DNA of 64,000 nt. Source: Cecembia rubra (lineage in GTDB: Bacteria; Bacteroidota; Bacteroidia; Cytophagales; Cyclobacteriaceae). The notes below the pieces were generated by a model that searched no databases, was not told the origin of the DNA, and saw nothing but the letters and a program-made list of their open reading frames with translations. The DNA is taken from the NCBI RefSeq assembly GCF_003014575.1, contig NZ_PYGF01000001.1:496001-560000 (forward strand), written 5' to 3'. Shown here piece by piece: positions 36,785 through 44,660 of the stretch. Made by a program: the position numbers and the translations under genes. Every line of letters starts with the position of its first letter. Position 1 is the first letter of the stretch.

Positions 36785-37852
36785 ATGACTTTAAAGCACA
36801 GAATTATCGAATCATTTAACCCCAATGGGGTAAGTTCTCAGGAAGGTATTTTTGGATTGCCTTTTGATGAGGAAACAGCTGACCTAATACTGATCCCTGT
36901 ACCTTGGGAAGTAACAGTTTCCTATTCTCCTGGTACGGCTGAAGGCCCTGAAGCCATATTAAATGCTTCCTACCAGGTTGACCTTTATCAGGATGATATA
37001 CATGATGCATGGAAAATGGGCATTCATATGCTTCCAATTCCAGAAGAAATAGCTACGCTAAGCAGTAACTACAGGATTTTATCCAGGAATTATATTGAAT
37101 GGCTGGAAGCAGGTTCCCCGGAGGAAGATTTGGAAAGATTTGCTGCTGTACCGGATATCATCAATAAAGCCTGTGCTGAAATGAATGATTGGGTATATGC
37201 ACAAGCCAAAAAATACCGTACAATGGGTAAGTTGGTTGCTTTGGTAGGAGGAGATCACAGTACTCCACTGGGTTTAATCAAAGCGCTTAGTGAAGAATAT
37301 ACAAGTTTTGGAATCCTACAAATTGACGCACATGCAGATCTTCGTAAGGCCTATGAGAACTTTGAATTTTCACATGCTTCTATCTCTTACAATGCGCTAA
37401 AACTGCCACAAATCAGTAAATTGATCCAAGTAGGTATCCGCGATTATTGCCAAGATGAAGCCATTATGGCCAAAGAAAATAATAGGATATATACTTTTTA
37501 TGACAAAGACATCAAAGAGGAGATGTTTGAAGGCAAAGCATGGAAAATCATCTGTGATGATATAGTGGAGCAGTTACCTCAGGATTTATATATTACCATT
37601 GATATTGACGGTCTTGATCCCAAATTATGCCCAAATACAGGAACACCGGTAGCTGGTGGTTTTGAAATGGAACAAGTATTATATCTGATGAAACAGGTGG
37701 TTAAAGCCGGGAAAAAAATTGTAGGGTTTGACCTTGTAGAAGTGGCTCCAGGACCTGAAGGGGATGAATGGAATGGGAATGTGGGAGCAAGGGTACTTTA
37801 CAGAATGGCCAATCTATTTGGCGTGTCCCAGGGAAAACTTAACCTTAAATAA
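36785..37852 (+). CDS. Arginase/agmatinase/formimidoylglutamase-family ureohydrolase
   Basis: 355 residues from the ATG at 36785; an in-frame TTG at 36674 would add 37 poorly conserved residues. The binuclear manganese site is clear: GGDHS, DAHADLR, and DIDGLDPKLCP, with substrate-side GTPVAGGF and FDLVEVAPGPEG. The N-terminal part contains ILIPVPWEVTVSYSPGTAEGPEAIL, typical of the superfamily. It hydrolyses a guanidino or formimidoyl group, but agmatine, arginine and formimidoylglutamate cannot be separated from sequence alone. Single gene, convergent with the M56 gene across an inverted repeat. Confidence 0.9.
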   Translation: MTLKHRIIESFNPNGVSSQEGIFGLPFDEETADLILIPVPWEVTVSYSPGTAEGPEAILNASYQVDLYQDDIHDAWKMGIHMLPIPEEIATLSSNYRILSRNYIEWLEAGSPEEDLERFAAVPDIINKACAEMNDWVYAQAKKYRTMGKLVALVGGDHSTPLGLIKALSEEYTSFGILQIDAHADLRKAYENFEFSHASISYNALKLPQISKLIQVGIRDYCQDEAIMAKENNRIYTFYDKDIKEEMFEGKAWKIICDDIVEQLPQDLYITIDIDGLDPKLCPNTGTPVAGGFEMEQVLYLMKQVVKAGKKIVGFDLVEVAPGPEGDEWNGNVGARVLYRMANLFGVSQGKLNLK

Positions 37853-37860
37853 ACAAAATA

Positions 37861-37910
37861 GGCTGTCTTAGGGAGCATGGGTCATTCAATAGTTCCAGCC
37901 TAAGACAGCC
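37861..37910. terminator. Perfect 12-bp inverted repeat between convergent genes
   Basis: GGCTGTCTTAGG (37861-37872) and CCTAAGACAGCC (37899-37910) around a 26-base loop, between the stop at 37852 and the stop at 37918 on the other strand. On the minus strand it is followed by the T-rich TATTTTGTTTATTT, so it may mainly serve the M56 gene, with some effect in both directions. Confidence 0.65.
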
Positions 37911-37917
37911 GCAAATT

Positions 37918-40200
37918 CTAATTCTTGGTATTGATTAAAATGACACCATTTGTTGCTTTTTCAGCGTTTTCAGGAAACATTTCCAAAGCCCTTTCTCCTT
38001 TTACGATTTCCATGCTTTTAATTTGATTAGGCTTTATATCCTTTTCAGGGTTGAAGTCAGGTAATGCCACCCCATCAATCACAAAAAGCACATCATTATG
38101 GGATTGCTGCCTAAATTTCACACCATGCTCCGTATTTACTGTCCAATTCGCAACAGCACCTTTAAGGCTTGGCCTTGGTTCTTCAGAATTGTACCCATGT
38201 TGGACTTCCATGGAAGAATTGGAATTTTTAGAAGTTTGTGCCATTCCTGATAGCTGGGGACCAGCCTCTTTTTCTGGAAGCTTGAACCTTACAGGCAAGC
38301 GCATTCTTACATTCACCGCTTGACCTTTTTGGTAACCAGGTATCCAGTCCGGACTTTCGCTGACTACCCTCAAGGCTTCTTGATCTAATCCAAAACCTAC
38401 ACCTCTCAAGATTTCCGGATTTTCAACTTTGCCATCCTTATTGATGACAAAAACAAGGTAAACAGTTCCCTCAATTCCATTCAGACGGGCAGATTCAGGG
38501 TAGGAGAGGTTGTTCCTTATATAATTGTTCCAGGCCTCAAAACCCCCTCTGAATTCAGGGGAATTTTCAACCACATCAAATACCTCCTGGTCATCATAAA
38601 ATTTAGGTTGAAGCTGATTTCTTTGCGCATTGGAGCGGAAAAATTCATGGGCTTCAGTTTTGGCCACGGGCTTTTCAGGGTAAAAAGCAAAGGAAATGGA
38701 GTTGATCATGGCAACCGGTTTCCCGTTTTTCTTTGCAGGCAACCAGATATCACTTATTCCCTCAAATGCTTTGAGTACCTTTTCATCCAATCCAGCTCCA
38801 AAACTGGTTTTGATAACAGGCTGGGAAATTTCACCCGTTTCATTAATTACAAATTCTACCTCAAGAATTCCTCCAAGGCCAAGTTCAAGTTCCTTTTGAG
38901 GGCTTTCAATTCCTTTTAGGAAATTTCCATACCATCCCTCCATTCCCTGTTTTGGCCTGGCAGGTTCATCTACCTGATAGCGCTTCAGTGCATTGTCATA
39001 TTGTTTTAAATGAACGGAAGTATTCCTAAGGGACTTGATCAATCCCCGGACTTTAATGTATTCTTCATCAGAATGGATATTGGAAAACTCATACAGTAAT
39101 TCTCCGATCTGGGCTTGAAGCTGCCCGTTTTCAAGTTTACCTATCAATTCATAATGAACCGGATTTGGGAACTTTTTAACCTTTACATTCACATCCAGAG
39201 AATCCTGCGAGGATATCAGCTGTGAATGTATCTCATCTAAATTGGCAGTAATATTACTTACAATCAGACCTAATCCATTTTCTGTTTTCATGGATACCAG
39301 TCCCATCAATACCAGGGACATAGGTATAATCATCAGGATTTTTAACCAATTTACTTTTGCTGTATTTTTCATCATTAAGATACGTTTAAGGGTTGTTGAT
39401 CTCACGAAATAATTACCGATAGGAAGATCTATTCCCTTAAATGCCATCTTGACAATCAGTTTTGGATAAATTTCTTTATTGGAAACTTTGGCCAGTACTT
39501 GATCATCTGCAAGAAATTCATGGACATCCACCAGTGCAGACCGCAACAGGTAGATGCCCGGATTGAACCAAAAAACGGTACACAATATCTGATAATAAAG
39601 GAGGTCATAAGAATGTCCCTGTCTTATATGTTCAATTTCATGTCTAAGGATCTGTTCCCTTTCCTCATTGCCCAGATTTTGGGTATCATCCCAAAATAAT
39701 TTGTTGAAATGGGAAAAGAAAGGCGCTAATCCAAAGGTTGGGATCAGAAAGTAATTGTTTTTCAGGTTGTAAGTAGCCTGGTACCAACCCTTTTCTTTGA
39801 GGAATCGAAGCTGTAAAAATATCCAGAATAACCTGAAAAGTAACAGAAAAACAATCAGCAGATAGGCCAAAAAAGCATAATCTACCAAACCCCAAAGCAA
39901 AGGCAATTTAGTACTTTGCACTATCACTTCAGGAAGGCCATAAGTTGCAGCAATGTTATCGGACGCTTCCTGCAAAAAAAGCGCCCGATAAAATTGTGTT
40001 TGCTCTAAGGATATATCCGGCTTTGCAAAATTAACAGGGATTCTTACCAAAGGTAAGATCAATGCTAGCAAAGGGCTTATCAGAAGATAAATCCGAGTAA
40101 AATTCAGTGCTTTCTCATTTCTTAGGAAGATCCAATAGATCCCAAAGAAAATCAACATGCAGAATGTACTCTGCCAGATATAATCCAAAAAAACAGCCAT
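37918..40200 (-). CDS. M56 (BlaR1/MecR1-type) membrane metallopeptidase fused to TonB C-terminal domains
   Basis: 760 residues. Four N-terminal helices hold an M56 peptidase with HEIEH (H187, E188, H191) and a possible third ligand in HEFLAD (about E228); a further helix follows near residue 290. The long remainder is periplasmic and contains two TonB_C-like domains (about 440-515, GGILEVEFVINETGEISQPV; about 555-640, GIEGTVYLVFVINKDGKVENPEIL) and a tail resembling a receptor plug (about 700-760, DVLFVIDGVALP to NGVILINTKN). It should sense an envelope signal and cut the BlaI repressor encoded four bases upstream, as BlaR1/BlaI do in beta-lactam resistance, but no beta-lactamase is present. 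Confidence 0.9.
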   Translation of the reverse strand: MAVFLDYIWQSTFCMLIFFGIYWIFLRNEKALNFTRIYLLISPLLALILPLVRIPVNFAKPDISLEQTQFYRALFLQEASDNIAATYGLPEVIVQSTKLPLLWGLVDYAFLAYLLIVFLLLFRLFWIFLQLRFLKEKGWYQATYNLKNNYFLIPTFGLAPFFSHFNKLFWDDTQNLGNEEREQILRHEIEHIRQGHSYDLLYYQILCTVFWFNPGIYLLRSALVDVHEFLADDQVLAKVSNKEIYPKLIVKMAFKGIDLPIGNYFVRSTTLKRILMMKNTAKVNWLKILMIIPMSLVLMGLVSMKTENGLGLIVSNITANLDEIHSQLISSQDSLDVNVKVKKFPNPVHYELIGKLENGQLQAQIGELLYEFSNIHSDEEYIKVRGLIKSLRNTSVHLKQYDNALKRYQVDEPARPKQGMEGWYGNFLKGIESPQKELELGLGGILEVEFVINETGEISQPVIKTSFGAGLDEKVLKAFEGISDIWLPAKKNGKPVAMINSISFAFYPEKPVAKTEAHEFFRSNAQRNQLQPKFYDDQEVFDVVENSPEFRGGFEAWNNYIRNNLSYPESARLNGIEGTVYLVFVINKDGKVENPEILRGVGFGLDQEALRVVSESPDWIPGYQKGQAVNVRMRLPVRFKLPEKEAGPQLSGMAQTSKNSNSSMEVQHGYNSEEPRPSLKGAVANWTVNTEHGVKFRQQSHNDVLFVIDGVALPDFNPEKDIKPNQIKSMEIVKGERALEMFPENAEKATNGVILINTKN

Positions 40201-40203
40201 AGG

Positions 40204-40569
40204 CTATTTTTTCACGTCTTCTTTCACCTCATTCAGAATCTTTTCGATTTCCTTCATATCAAGATTTTTATCTTTTGCGAAGAAAGAGGCCAATTTTGAA
40301 AATGAATTGCTGAAATAACCGGAAAGTAGGTTTTTGATGGAGAAACTTCTGTATTCGTCTTTGGACACAATAGGGAAGTACTCATGCGATTTTCCGTAAG
40401 CCTTATGGCTTACAAAGCCTTTTCTTTCAAGGATACGCACGATAGTGGATACCGTGTTATAAGCCGGTTTCGGCTCGGACATTTTTTCTAGGATATCTTT
40501 GACAAAACCTTTCTCGATATCCCATAGGATCTGCATGATTTGCTCTTCTGCTCTGGTTAATTCTCTCAT
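40204..40569 (-). CDS. BlaI/MecI/CopY-family repressor
   Basis: 121 residues from the ATG at 40569; a TTG at 40599 would add ten. The winged helix (about 1-75) is typical: LTRAEEQIMQILWDIEKGFVKDIL, PKPAYNTVSTIVRILERKGFV and KSHEYFPIVSKDEY (fragments of the domain). The C-terminal helices form the dimer and carry the site usually cleaved on induction. It should repress its own operon with the M56-TonB gene. Operator candidates lie in the 5' region: ACTA...TAGT within the promoter spacer (40669-40682) and TTCCAAA/TTTGGAA in the leader (40621-40636). Confidence 0.92.
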   Translation of the reverse strand: MRELTRAEEQIMQILWDIEKGFVKDILEKMSEPKPAYNTVSTIVRILERKGFVSHKAYGKSHEYFPIVSKDEYRSFSIKNLLSGYFSNSFSKLASFFAKDKNLDMKEIEKILNEVKEDVKK

Positions 40570-40620
40570 AATGGTGTTTAAGTTTAAATTCGTTTCCAAC
40601 TTATCAATTTAGTTTGTTAA

Positions 40621-40636
40621 TTCCAAACATTTGGAA
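40621..40636. promoter_or_regulatory. Palindrome in the blaI leader
   Basis: TTCCAAA-CA-TTTGGAA, perfect 7-bp arms around two bases, 52 bases upstream of the blaI ATG and downstream of the predicted transcript start. It could be an operator for the BlaI dimer or for another regulator. Confidence 0.5.
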
Positions 40637-40658
40637 TAAATCTTTCTATCGGTAACGG

Positions 40659-40689
40659 TAAATATAATACTATTAAATTAGTCTAACAA
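40659..40689 (-). promoter_or_regulatory. Promoter of the blaI-M56 operon with operator-like dyad in the spacer
   Basis: On the minus strand TTG (40689-40687), a 20-base spacer and TATATTTA (40666-40659), one base from TAnnTTTG. The spacer contains ACTA and TAGT in inverted orientation (40669-40682), placed where a bound repressor would block RNA polymerase. Confidence 0.55.
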
Positions 40690-40732
40690 CAAAAAACTTA
40701 TTTTATTTTAATTTTTTAGGTGGTTTTGCAAC

Positions 40733-40761
40733 AAAAAAAACCTGCAGGAAGCAGGCTTTTT
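40733..40761 (-). terminator. Terminator after the desaturase gene
   Basis: On the minus strand AAAAAGCCTGC-TTCCT-GCAGG is followed by eight T. It lies 20 bases past the stop of the desaturase gene and before the blaI promoter. Confidence 0.85.
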
Positions 40762-40780
40762 AAACAGAATTTTATCGTAC

Positions 40781-41530
40781 TCAGCTGGTCCTAAGTTTAA
40801 TTATACCGCTGGCATGAAGTAATTTTACAATCGGATAGGTTGGGTCAAATTCATACCATTTTACAGCAAAATTAGGTCTGTTTGGCAGCTTATGGTGATT
40901 ATTTTGAAATAATTCACCTAACATCAATACATCCAGCAAGAGACTGTTTTTGGATTTATCATTGTTATCAAAATTGGCATAACCATATTTATGTCCGCTC
41001 CAGTTCACAATAGCACCATGAACTGGCCCCATCAAAAAATGTATGGGTAAAAGAAAATACATCCACCAATGTGTACCAGCCAATTCAAACACCGAAATGC
41101 TAAGGACGTAAACCAAAACATAGAAAACTCCCCATCCGAATCTTGCAGCCATTGAGTCGGCAAAAAGGTCAAATTTTCCCCAATCTGGAACATCTTTAGA
41201 AAATCTTTCTTCCGGCTTCAATTTGAAAGTAAAGTAGTCATTATAAATATTTTTTGTTTTCCACATCATGGTGAAAAGGTTTTCGGTATGATGTGGACTG
41301 TGCGGGTCCTTTGGTGTATCACTGTATGCATGATGCATCCTGTGCAAAATGGCATATGCTCTTGGAGATAGATAAGAACTGCCCTGACAAATCCAAGTAA
41401 AGATGTAAAAGAACCTTTCCCAAAATTTTGTCATTGAAAACATTTGATGGGCTGCATATCTGTGTAGGAAGAAACTTTGGCAAAACAAAGAGAAATACCA
41501 ATGCAGCAAGAAGAATACAATTAGAATCAC
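40781..41530 (-). CDS. Membrane fatty-acid (acyl-CoA type) desaturase
   Basis: About 250 residues with four hydrophobic helices and the three histidine boxes of membrane di-iron desaturases: HRYAAH (H23-H28 in this numbering), HRMHH after SPRAYAIL and NNHHKLPNRPNF near the C-terminus. Members insert a cis double bond into saturated acyl chains, commonly at C9, and help adjust membrane fluidity. The start is uncertain: the open frame has a TTG at 41596 and a GTG at 41530 but no early ATG; the GTG gives the usual beginning ILIVFFLLHWYFSLF and family length, so I chose it. Monocistronic, with a clear terminator. Confidence 0.88.
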   Translation of the reverse strand: MILIVFFLLHWYFSLFCQSFFLHRYAAHQMFSMTKFWERFFYIFTWICQGSSYLSPRAYAILHRMHHAYSDTPKDPHSPHHTENLFTMMWKTKNIYNDYFTFKLKPEERFSKDVPDWGKFDLFADSMAARFGWGVFYVLVYVLSISVFELAGTHWWMYFLLPIHFLMGPVHGAIVNWSGHKYGYANFDNNDKSKNSLLLDVLMLGELFQNNHHKLPNRPNFAVKWYEFDPTYPIVKLLHASGIIKLRTS

Positions 41531-41692
41531 TTCAGTTAAGATTTTAATAATGGTAACTCCACAAAGATAATTGTCAGGCTCGAAAAATCGAACCAAACTT
41601 TTGAAATATGTCCATAAAAAATCCGATTACCGGAGAATACATTATATATTTGGAATAGGTGGAAAATTTTTAATTCAAAAAATAACTATAAT

Positions 41693-42052
41693 ATGAGCAA
41701 ATCCAGAGATACCATAAATACCCTATTGCAACTCGTATTGGCAGGAGTTGCAGTTTTGATCGCACAATATATTATTCCGGGAGTTCACGTTGAAAGTTTC
41801 CTCACCGCCTTAGTGGTGGCTGCCTTGATAGCATTGTTGAACATCACAGTCAAGCCTCTTTTAATCCTGTTAACTATACCGATCACCATTTTGACTTTGG
41901 GTCTTTTTCTTTTGGCACTTAATGCAATTTTGATCTTGATTGCAGCGGCAATCATTCCGGGATTTACAGTAGACGGCTTTTGGTGGGCTCTGTTATTTGG
42001 ACTTATCCTTGGCTTGATCAATTCGCTTCTTGGAGTTTCTTTGGGTGAATAA
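41693..42052 (+). CDS. Four-helix membrane protein, phage-holin-family/YvlD-like
   Basis: 119 residues made of four closely spaced hydrophobic helices: LLQLVLAGVAVLIAQYIIPG, FLTALVVAALIALLNITVK, LTIPITILTLGLFLLALNAIL and the C-terminal WALLFGLILGLINSLLG. The motif ALLNITVKPLLILLTIPITI is typical of the phage_holin_4/YvlD family of bacterial chromosomes, which are not phage lysis proteins despite the name. Function is unknown, with a possible role in envelope stress in other bacteria. Converges with the AlbA_2 gene seven bases away. Confidence 0.82.
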   Translation: MSKSRDTINTLLQLVLAGVAVLIAQYIIPGVHVESFLTALVVAALIALLNITVKPLLILLTIPITILTLGLFLLALNAILILIAAAIIPGFTVDGFWWALLFGLILGLINSLLGVSLGE

Positions 42053-42059
42053 TAAAGAA

Positions 42060-42485
42060 TCAGCCTGGCACGGATTTATCCCTTATCCTGATGTATTTTG
42101 TCAAAGTACCATCCGGATTCCGGTATTTATGTTCTAAAGAAGAAACTGCAATTTCTATGATCAAAACATGAGTTTCCTCATCTAATTCCAAATCATCTAT
42201 GCGGTCAATCTCATAAACTCCATATGAAAACTCAACAGGAGGACTGCAATATTCCCTATTTGCCTTTTCGATCATAAATAATTCTTCTTCCGGATCAATT
42301 CCTGTAATTTTTTTTTGATCTGAAATTCCAATTGCTATTTTTCCGCCTTTTGTATTTGCAAATGCCACCATAGTTTTAGCTATTCTTGAAGATTTATTTA
42401 TATTTTGCTTAAAATCAAGAACTTCACCTTCCTCGGCTTTCAAAAGGGAATCTATAAATTCATTGTCTTTTTTAAAGTCCATCAT
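42060..42485 (-). CDS. AlbA_2 (Schlafen-type) putative DNA/RNA-binding domain protein
   Basis: About 142 residues from the ATG at 42485 (the next codon is also ATG); an upstream ATG at 42557 would add 24 lysine-rich, poorly conserved residues. The protein is essentially one AlbA_2 domain: EGEVLDFKQNINKSSRIAKTM, then VAFANTKGGKIAIGISDQKKITGI, and a C-terminal part VLIIEIAVSSLEHKYRNPDG with KYIRIRDKSVPG. In larger proteins this domain accompanies helicase or HTH modules; here it stands alone. Binding to nucleic acid is inferred. Divergent from the acidic protein at 42608. Confidence 0.8.
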   Translation of the reverse strand: MMDFKKDNEFIDSLLKAEEGEVLDFKQNINKSSRIAKTMVAFANTKGGKIAIGISDQKKITGIDPEEELFMIEKANREYCSPPVEFSYGVYEIDRIDDLELDEETHVLIIEIAVSSLEHKYRNPDGTLTKYIRIRDKSVPG

Positions 42486-42607
42486 TTTTTTTTTCAACAA
42501 AACCTTGTAAATTAATTCCAAGTAAAAAACACAATTTTTTGTTTTTACCGTTTTCAAATTAACTATAAGAATTGTATGTTGTGTTTTAATTGACAGAACT
42601 AAATAAT

Positions 42608-43168
42608 ATGAAATATCAAAACGAAGGATTTGATCCAGAAAATATTGAAGCCCTAAAGAAAGAACTGGCTGCCTCCAAAAAAACTTACAAAATCATCGAG
42701 GGTGAAGATAATAACGATGAATTTGTAAATTTTTACTTTATTGGAATGTATGAAGGCAAAGAAGTTATTTATGATGCTGCCTTATACACCCTTCGTTTGC
42801 ACCATTCATCTGAACTTTATGAATTAGCGGAGCATGAAGCAGCTAAAAAGTTCCCGAATTTTAAAGGAATCAAATATGAAGAAGATGAGAACGGGAATTT
42901 AAAACCGCTTAGCAGTGAAGAAGAAGAAATTGGCTGGTTTATCACTGAAATCATCATGGAAATGGAAGAAGATGAGTCCGTCAAGGTTCAGGAGTTTGTA
43001 GATATTGATACCAACCATGATTATGGTTTAGGTTTAGACGCGGCCCTCAATCTGGATTATATTGATGAAAAGGTCATAGCTAAATTTGTCAAGGATTTCA
43101 ATGATGATACTTTGGCGCTGGACGATACCTTATATAGTTTTCAATCTGAAGAGGAGGAGGATGCCTAA
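42608..43168 (+). CDS. Acidic conserved-type protein of unknown function
   Basis: 186 residues from the ATG at 42608 (a TTG at 42590 would add six). I do not recognise a characterised domain. The protein is cytoplasmic, strongly acidic and predicted mixed alpha/beta: NFYFIGMYEGKEVIYDAALYTLRLHHSSELYELAEHEA (residues about 41-78), then FPNFKGIKYEED, EIGWFITEIIMEMEEDES and FVDIDTNHDYGLGLDAALNLDYIDEKVIAKFV, ending in an acidic tail. The layout suggests a stand-alone adaptor or regulatory protein. Possibly Bacteroidota-specific; no context clue. Confidence 0.7.
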   Translation: MKYQNEGFDPENIEALKKELAASKKTYKIIEGEDNNDEFVNFYFIGMYEGKEVIYDAALYTLRLHHSSELYELAEHEAAKKFPNFKGIKYEEDENGNLKPLSSEEEEIGWFITEIIMEMEEDESVKVQEFVDIDTNHDYGLGLDAALNLDYIDEKVIAKFVKDFNDDTLALDDTLYSFQSEEEEDA

Positions 43169-43268
43169 ATCCAAAAAAAATCATTTTATGATTGTCCGCT
43201 TTCATGCCAGTAGAATATTCACAATAGAATAAACCTACTATTTCAAACCAATATCAATGAATAACTTG

Positions 43269-43282
43269 TCCGCCGAGGCGGA
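43269..43282. repeat. GC-rich REP-like palindrome
   Basis: TCCGCC-GA-GGCGGA: perfect 6-bp GC-rich arms around two bases in an otherwise AT-rich intergenic region. Its form resembles dispersed short palindromes (REP-like), but this is the only copy I found in the window. Confidence 0.45.
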
Positions 43283-43392
43283 TCCAATATCTATTAATAT
43301 CAGGTTGATTTAAGACCCAATTTGAATTGGTTACTGGTCTAATTGCGGATATACATAAAACATTTTAATATTACACTAACAATTCAACACTG

Positions 43393-43421
43393 CGCTTGTT
43401 ATTTTTAGCAAGCGTTTTTTT
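43393..43421 (+). terminator. Hairpin with T-run just before the deacetylase gene
   Basis: CGCTTG (43393-43398) and CAAGCG (43409-43414) around a 10-base loop, followed by seven T. It is 225 bases after the stop at 43168 and only six bases before the ATG at 43428, an odd place for a terminator. Confidence 0.65.
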
Positions 43422-43427
43422 ATAGCT

Positions 43428-44330
43428 ATGTTAAAAATTGCCTGGTCACCAAAGTATTGCCATCCTTTACCTGAGGGGCATAGATTTCCCATGGAAAAGT
43501 ATAATCTTCTACCTGAGCAGTTACTTTATGAAGGGACCGTTAAGGATGAGAATTTCTTTATTCCTGAAGCTTTATCCAAAGATTGGATAATCAATACCCA
43601 CAAATTAAGCTATCTGGAGAAATTGGAACAATTGTCACTCAGCAAATCTGAAATCAGAAAAACCGGTTTTCCATTAAGTAAAGAGCTTGTAGACAGAGAA
43701 ATCCATATTATGCACGGCTCAGTTAATGCAGCCCTTTTTGCTTTGGAAAACGGTGTGGCTATGAATATAGCCGGAGGCACACATCATGCATTTTCAGATA
43801 GGGGAGAGGGTTTCTGCCTTTTAAATGACATTGCCATTACTGCCAATTATCTACTTGACAATAAGCTTGCCCAAAAGATATTGGTAGTAGACTTAGATGT
43901 TCATCAGGGTAATGGAACGGCTAAAATTTTTCAGTCAGAACCCAAAGTCTTTACTTTCAGTATGCATGGCGCTGATAATTACCCCATGCACAAAGAAAAA
44001 TCAGATCTGGATATTGGGCTACCCGATAAAATAGGTGATCTGGAATACCTAGCTATCCTTGACCAACATCTAGAGTCCCTGATAGATAATGTAGAACCAG
44101 AATTCATTATCTTTCAATCTGGGGTGGATGTTCTTGCTTCCGATAAACTGGGCAGGCTTGGTTTGAGCCTACAAGGTTGCAAAGAAAGAGATAAGAAAGT
44201 TTTGGAAGCAGCAAAGAGACATAATATACCCATCATGTGTTGTATGGGTGGGGGGTATTCCCATAAAATAAGCCAAATTGTTGAAGCGCATGCCAATACT
44301 TTTAGATTGGCACAGGATATATTCTTTTAG
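43428..44330 (+). CDS. Histone-deacetylase-family (arginase-fold) deacetylase
   Basis: 300 residues, the normal length for bacterial class I/II HDAC-like enzymes. The active site is complete: H119-H120 in GGTHHAF, zinc ligands D157 and H159 in DLDVHQGNGT and D239 in DVLASDKLG, and Y277 in GGGYS. Homologues deacetylate polyamines, acetoin-utilisation proteins or lysines; none of these can be chosen here. It starts six bases after a terminator-like hairpin and is followed five bases later by a small membrane-protein gene, so those two are cotranscribed. Sir2 deacylase is encoded elsewhere in the window (32715). Confidence 0.92.
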   Translation: MLKIAWSPKYCHPLPEGHRFPMEKYNLLPEQLLYEGTVKDENFFIPEALSKDWIINTHKLSYLEKLEQLSLSKSEIRKTGFPLSKELVDREIHIMHGSVNAALFALENGVAMNIAGGTHHAFSDRGEGFCLLNDIAITANYLLDNKLAQKILVVDLDVHQGNGTAKIFQSEPKVFTFSMHGADNYPMHKEKSDLDIGLPDKIGDLEYLAILDQHLESLIDNVEPEFIIFQSGVDVLASDKLGRLGLSLQGCKERDKKVLEAAKRHNIPIMCCMGGGYSHKISQIVEAHANTFRLAQDIFF

Positions 44331-44335
44331 AAATT

Positions 44336-44572
44336 ATGAAAAAAAAGTTGAAGAAAAAGTGGTTAATCTTTTCGGTTGGAGGTATACTACTTATGGGCAT
44401 TGGTCTTAGTTTTTTAGGAGAGGCTACTATCCTTAAATGGGACGAAGTTGGATTTCTGTTATGGTTTGGACTTGGAACCTTTGCGTTGGCCATTTTTTTT
44501 GCAGGACTGTCGCTCTTTGGGCAGGCAGTAGTATTTAAAAGTAAGCTTGATCAAAAAAAAAGAAAGCGTTAA
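44336..44572 (+). CDS. Small two-helix membrane protein
   Basis: 78 residues: a basic start (MKKKLKKKW), one helix at about 10-30 (LIFSVGGILLMGIGLSFLG), a short loop with EATILKWDE, a second helix at about 42-65 (LLWFGLGTFALAIFFAGLSLF) and a basic C-terminus (DQKKRKR). Both termini should be cytoplasmic by the positive-inside rule. No known domain recognised. It begins five bases after the deacetylase stop and probably shares its transcript. Confidence 0.7.
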   Translation: MKKKLKKKWLIFSVGGILLMGIGLSFLGEATILKWDEVGFLLWFGLGTFALAIFFAGLSLFGQAVVFKSKLDQKKRKR

Positions 44573-44604
44573 CGCAATTTAACAGTTGGGAAGGTCAGTA
44601 AAAT

Positions 44605-44633
44605 TTGTGGTTTCGATACTTTGTTTATCTTTG
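44605..44633 (+). promoter_or_regulatory. Bacteroidota-type promoter of the Skp-like lipoprotein gene
   Basis: TTG (44605-44607), an 18-base spacer and TATCTTTG (44626-44633), an exact TAnnTTTG. It lies 27 bases before the GTG start at 44661, giving a short leader. Confidence 0.75.
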
Positions 44634-44660
44634 CGCAAAGTTGAAAAATAAGTCATAATC

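Noticed and set aside
41693-42052. Prophage remnant suggested by the holin-family protein
   Set aside because: No other phage gene nearby; this family is widespread as ordinary chromosomal membrane proteins.
44566-44575. GCGTTAACGC palindrome spanning the stop codon of the small membrane protein
   Set aside because: A 10-bp self-complementary site with no loop cannot form a terminator hairpin; it contains an HpaI-like core that can occur by chance.
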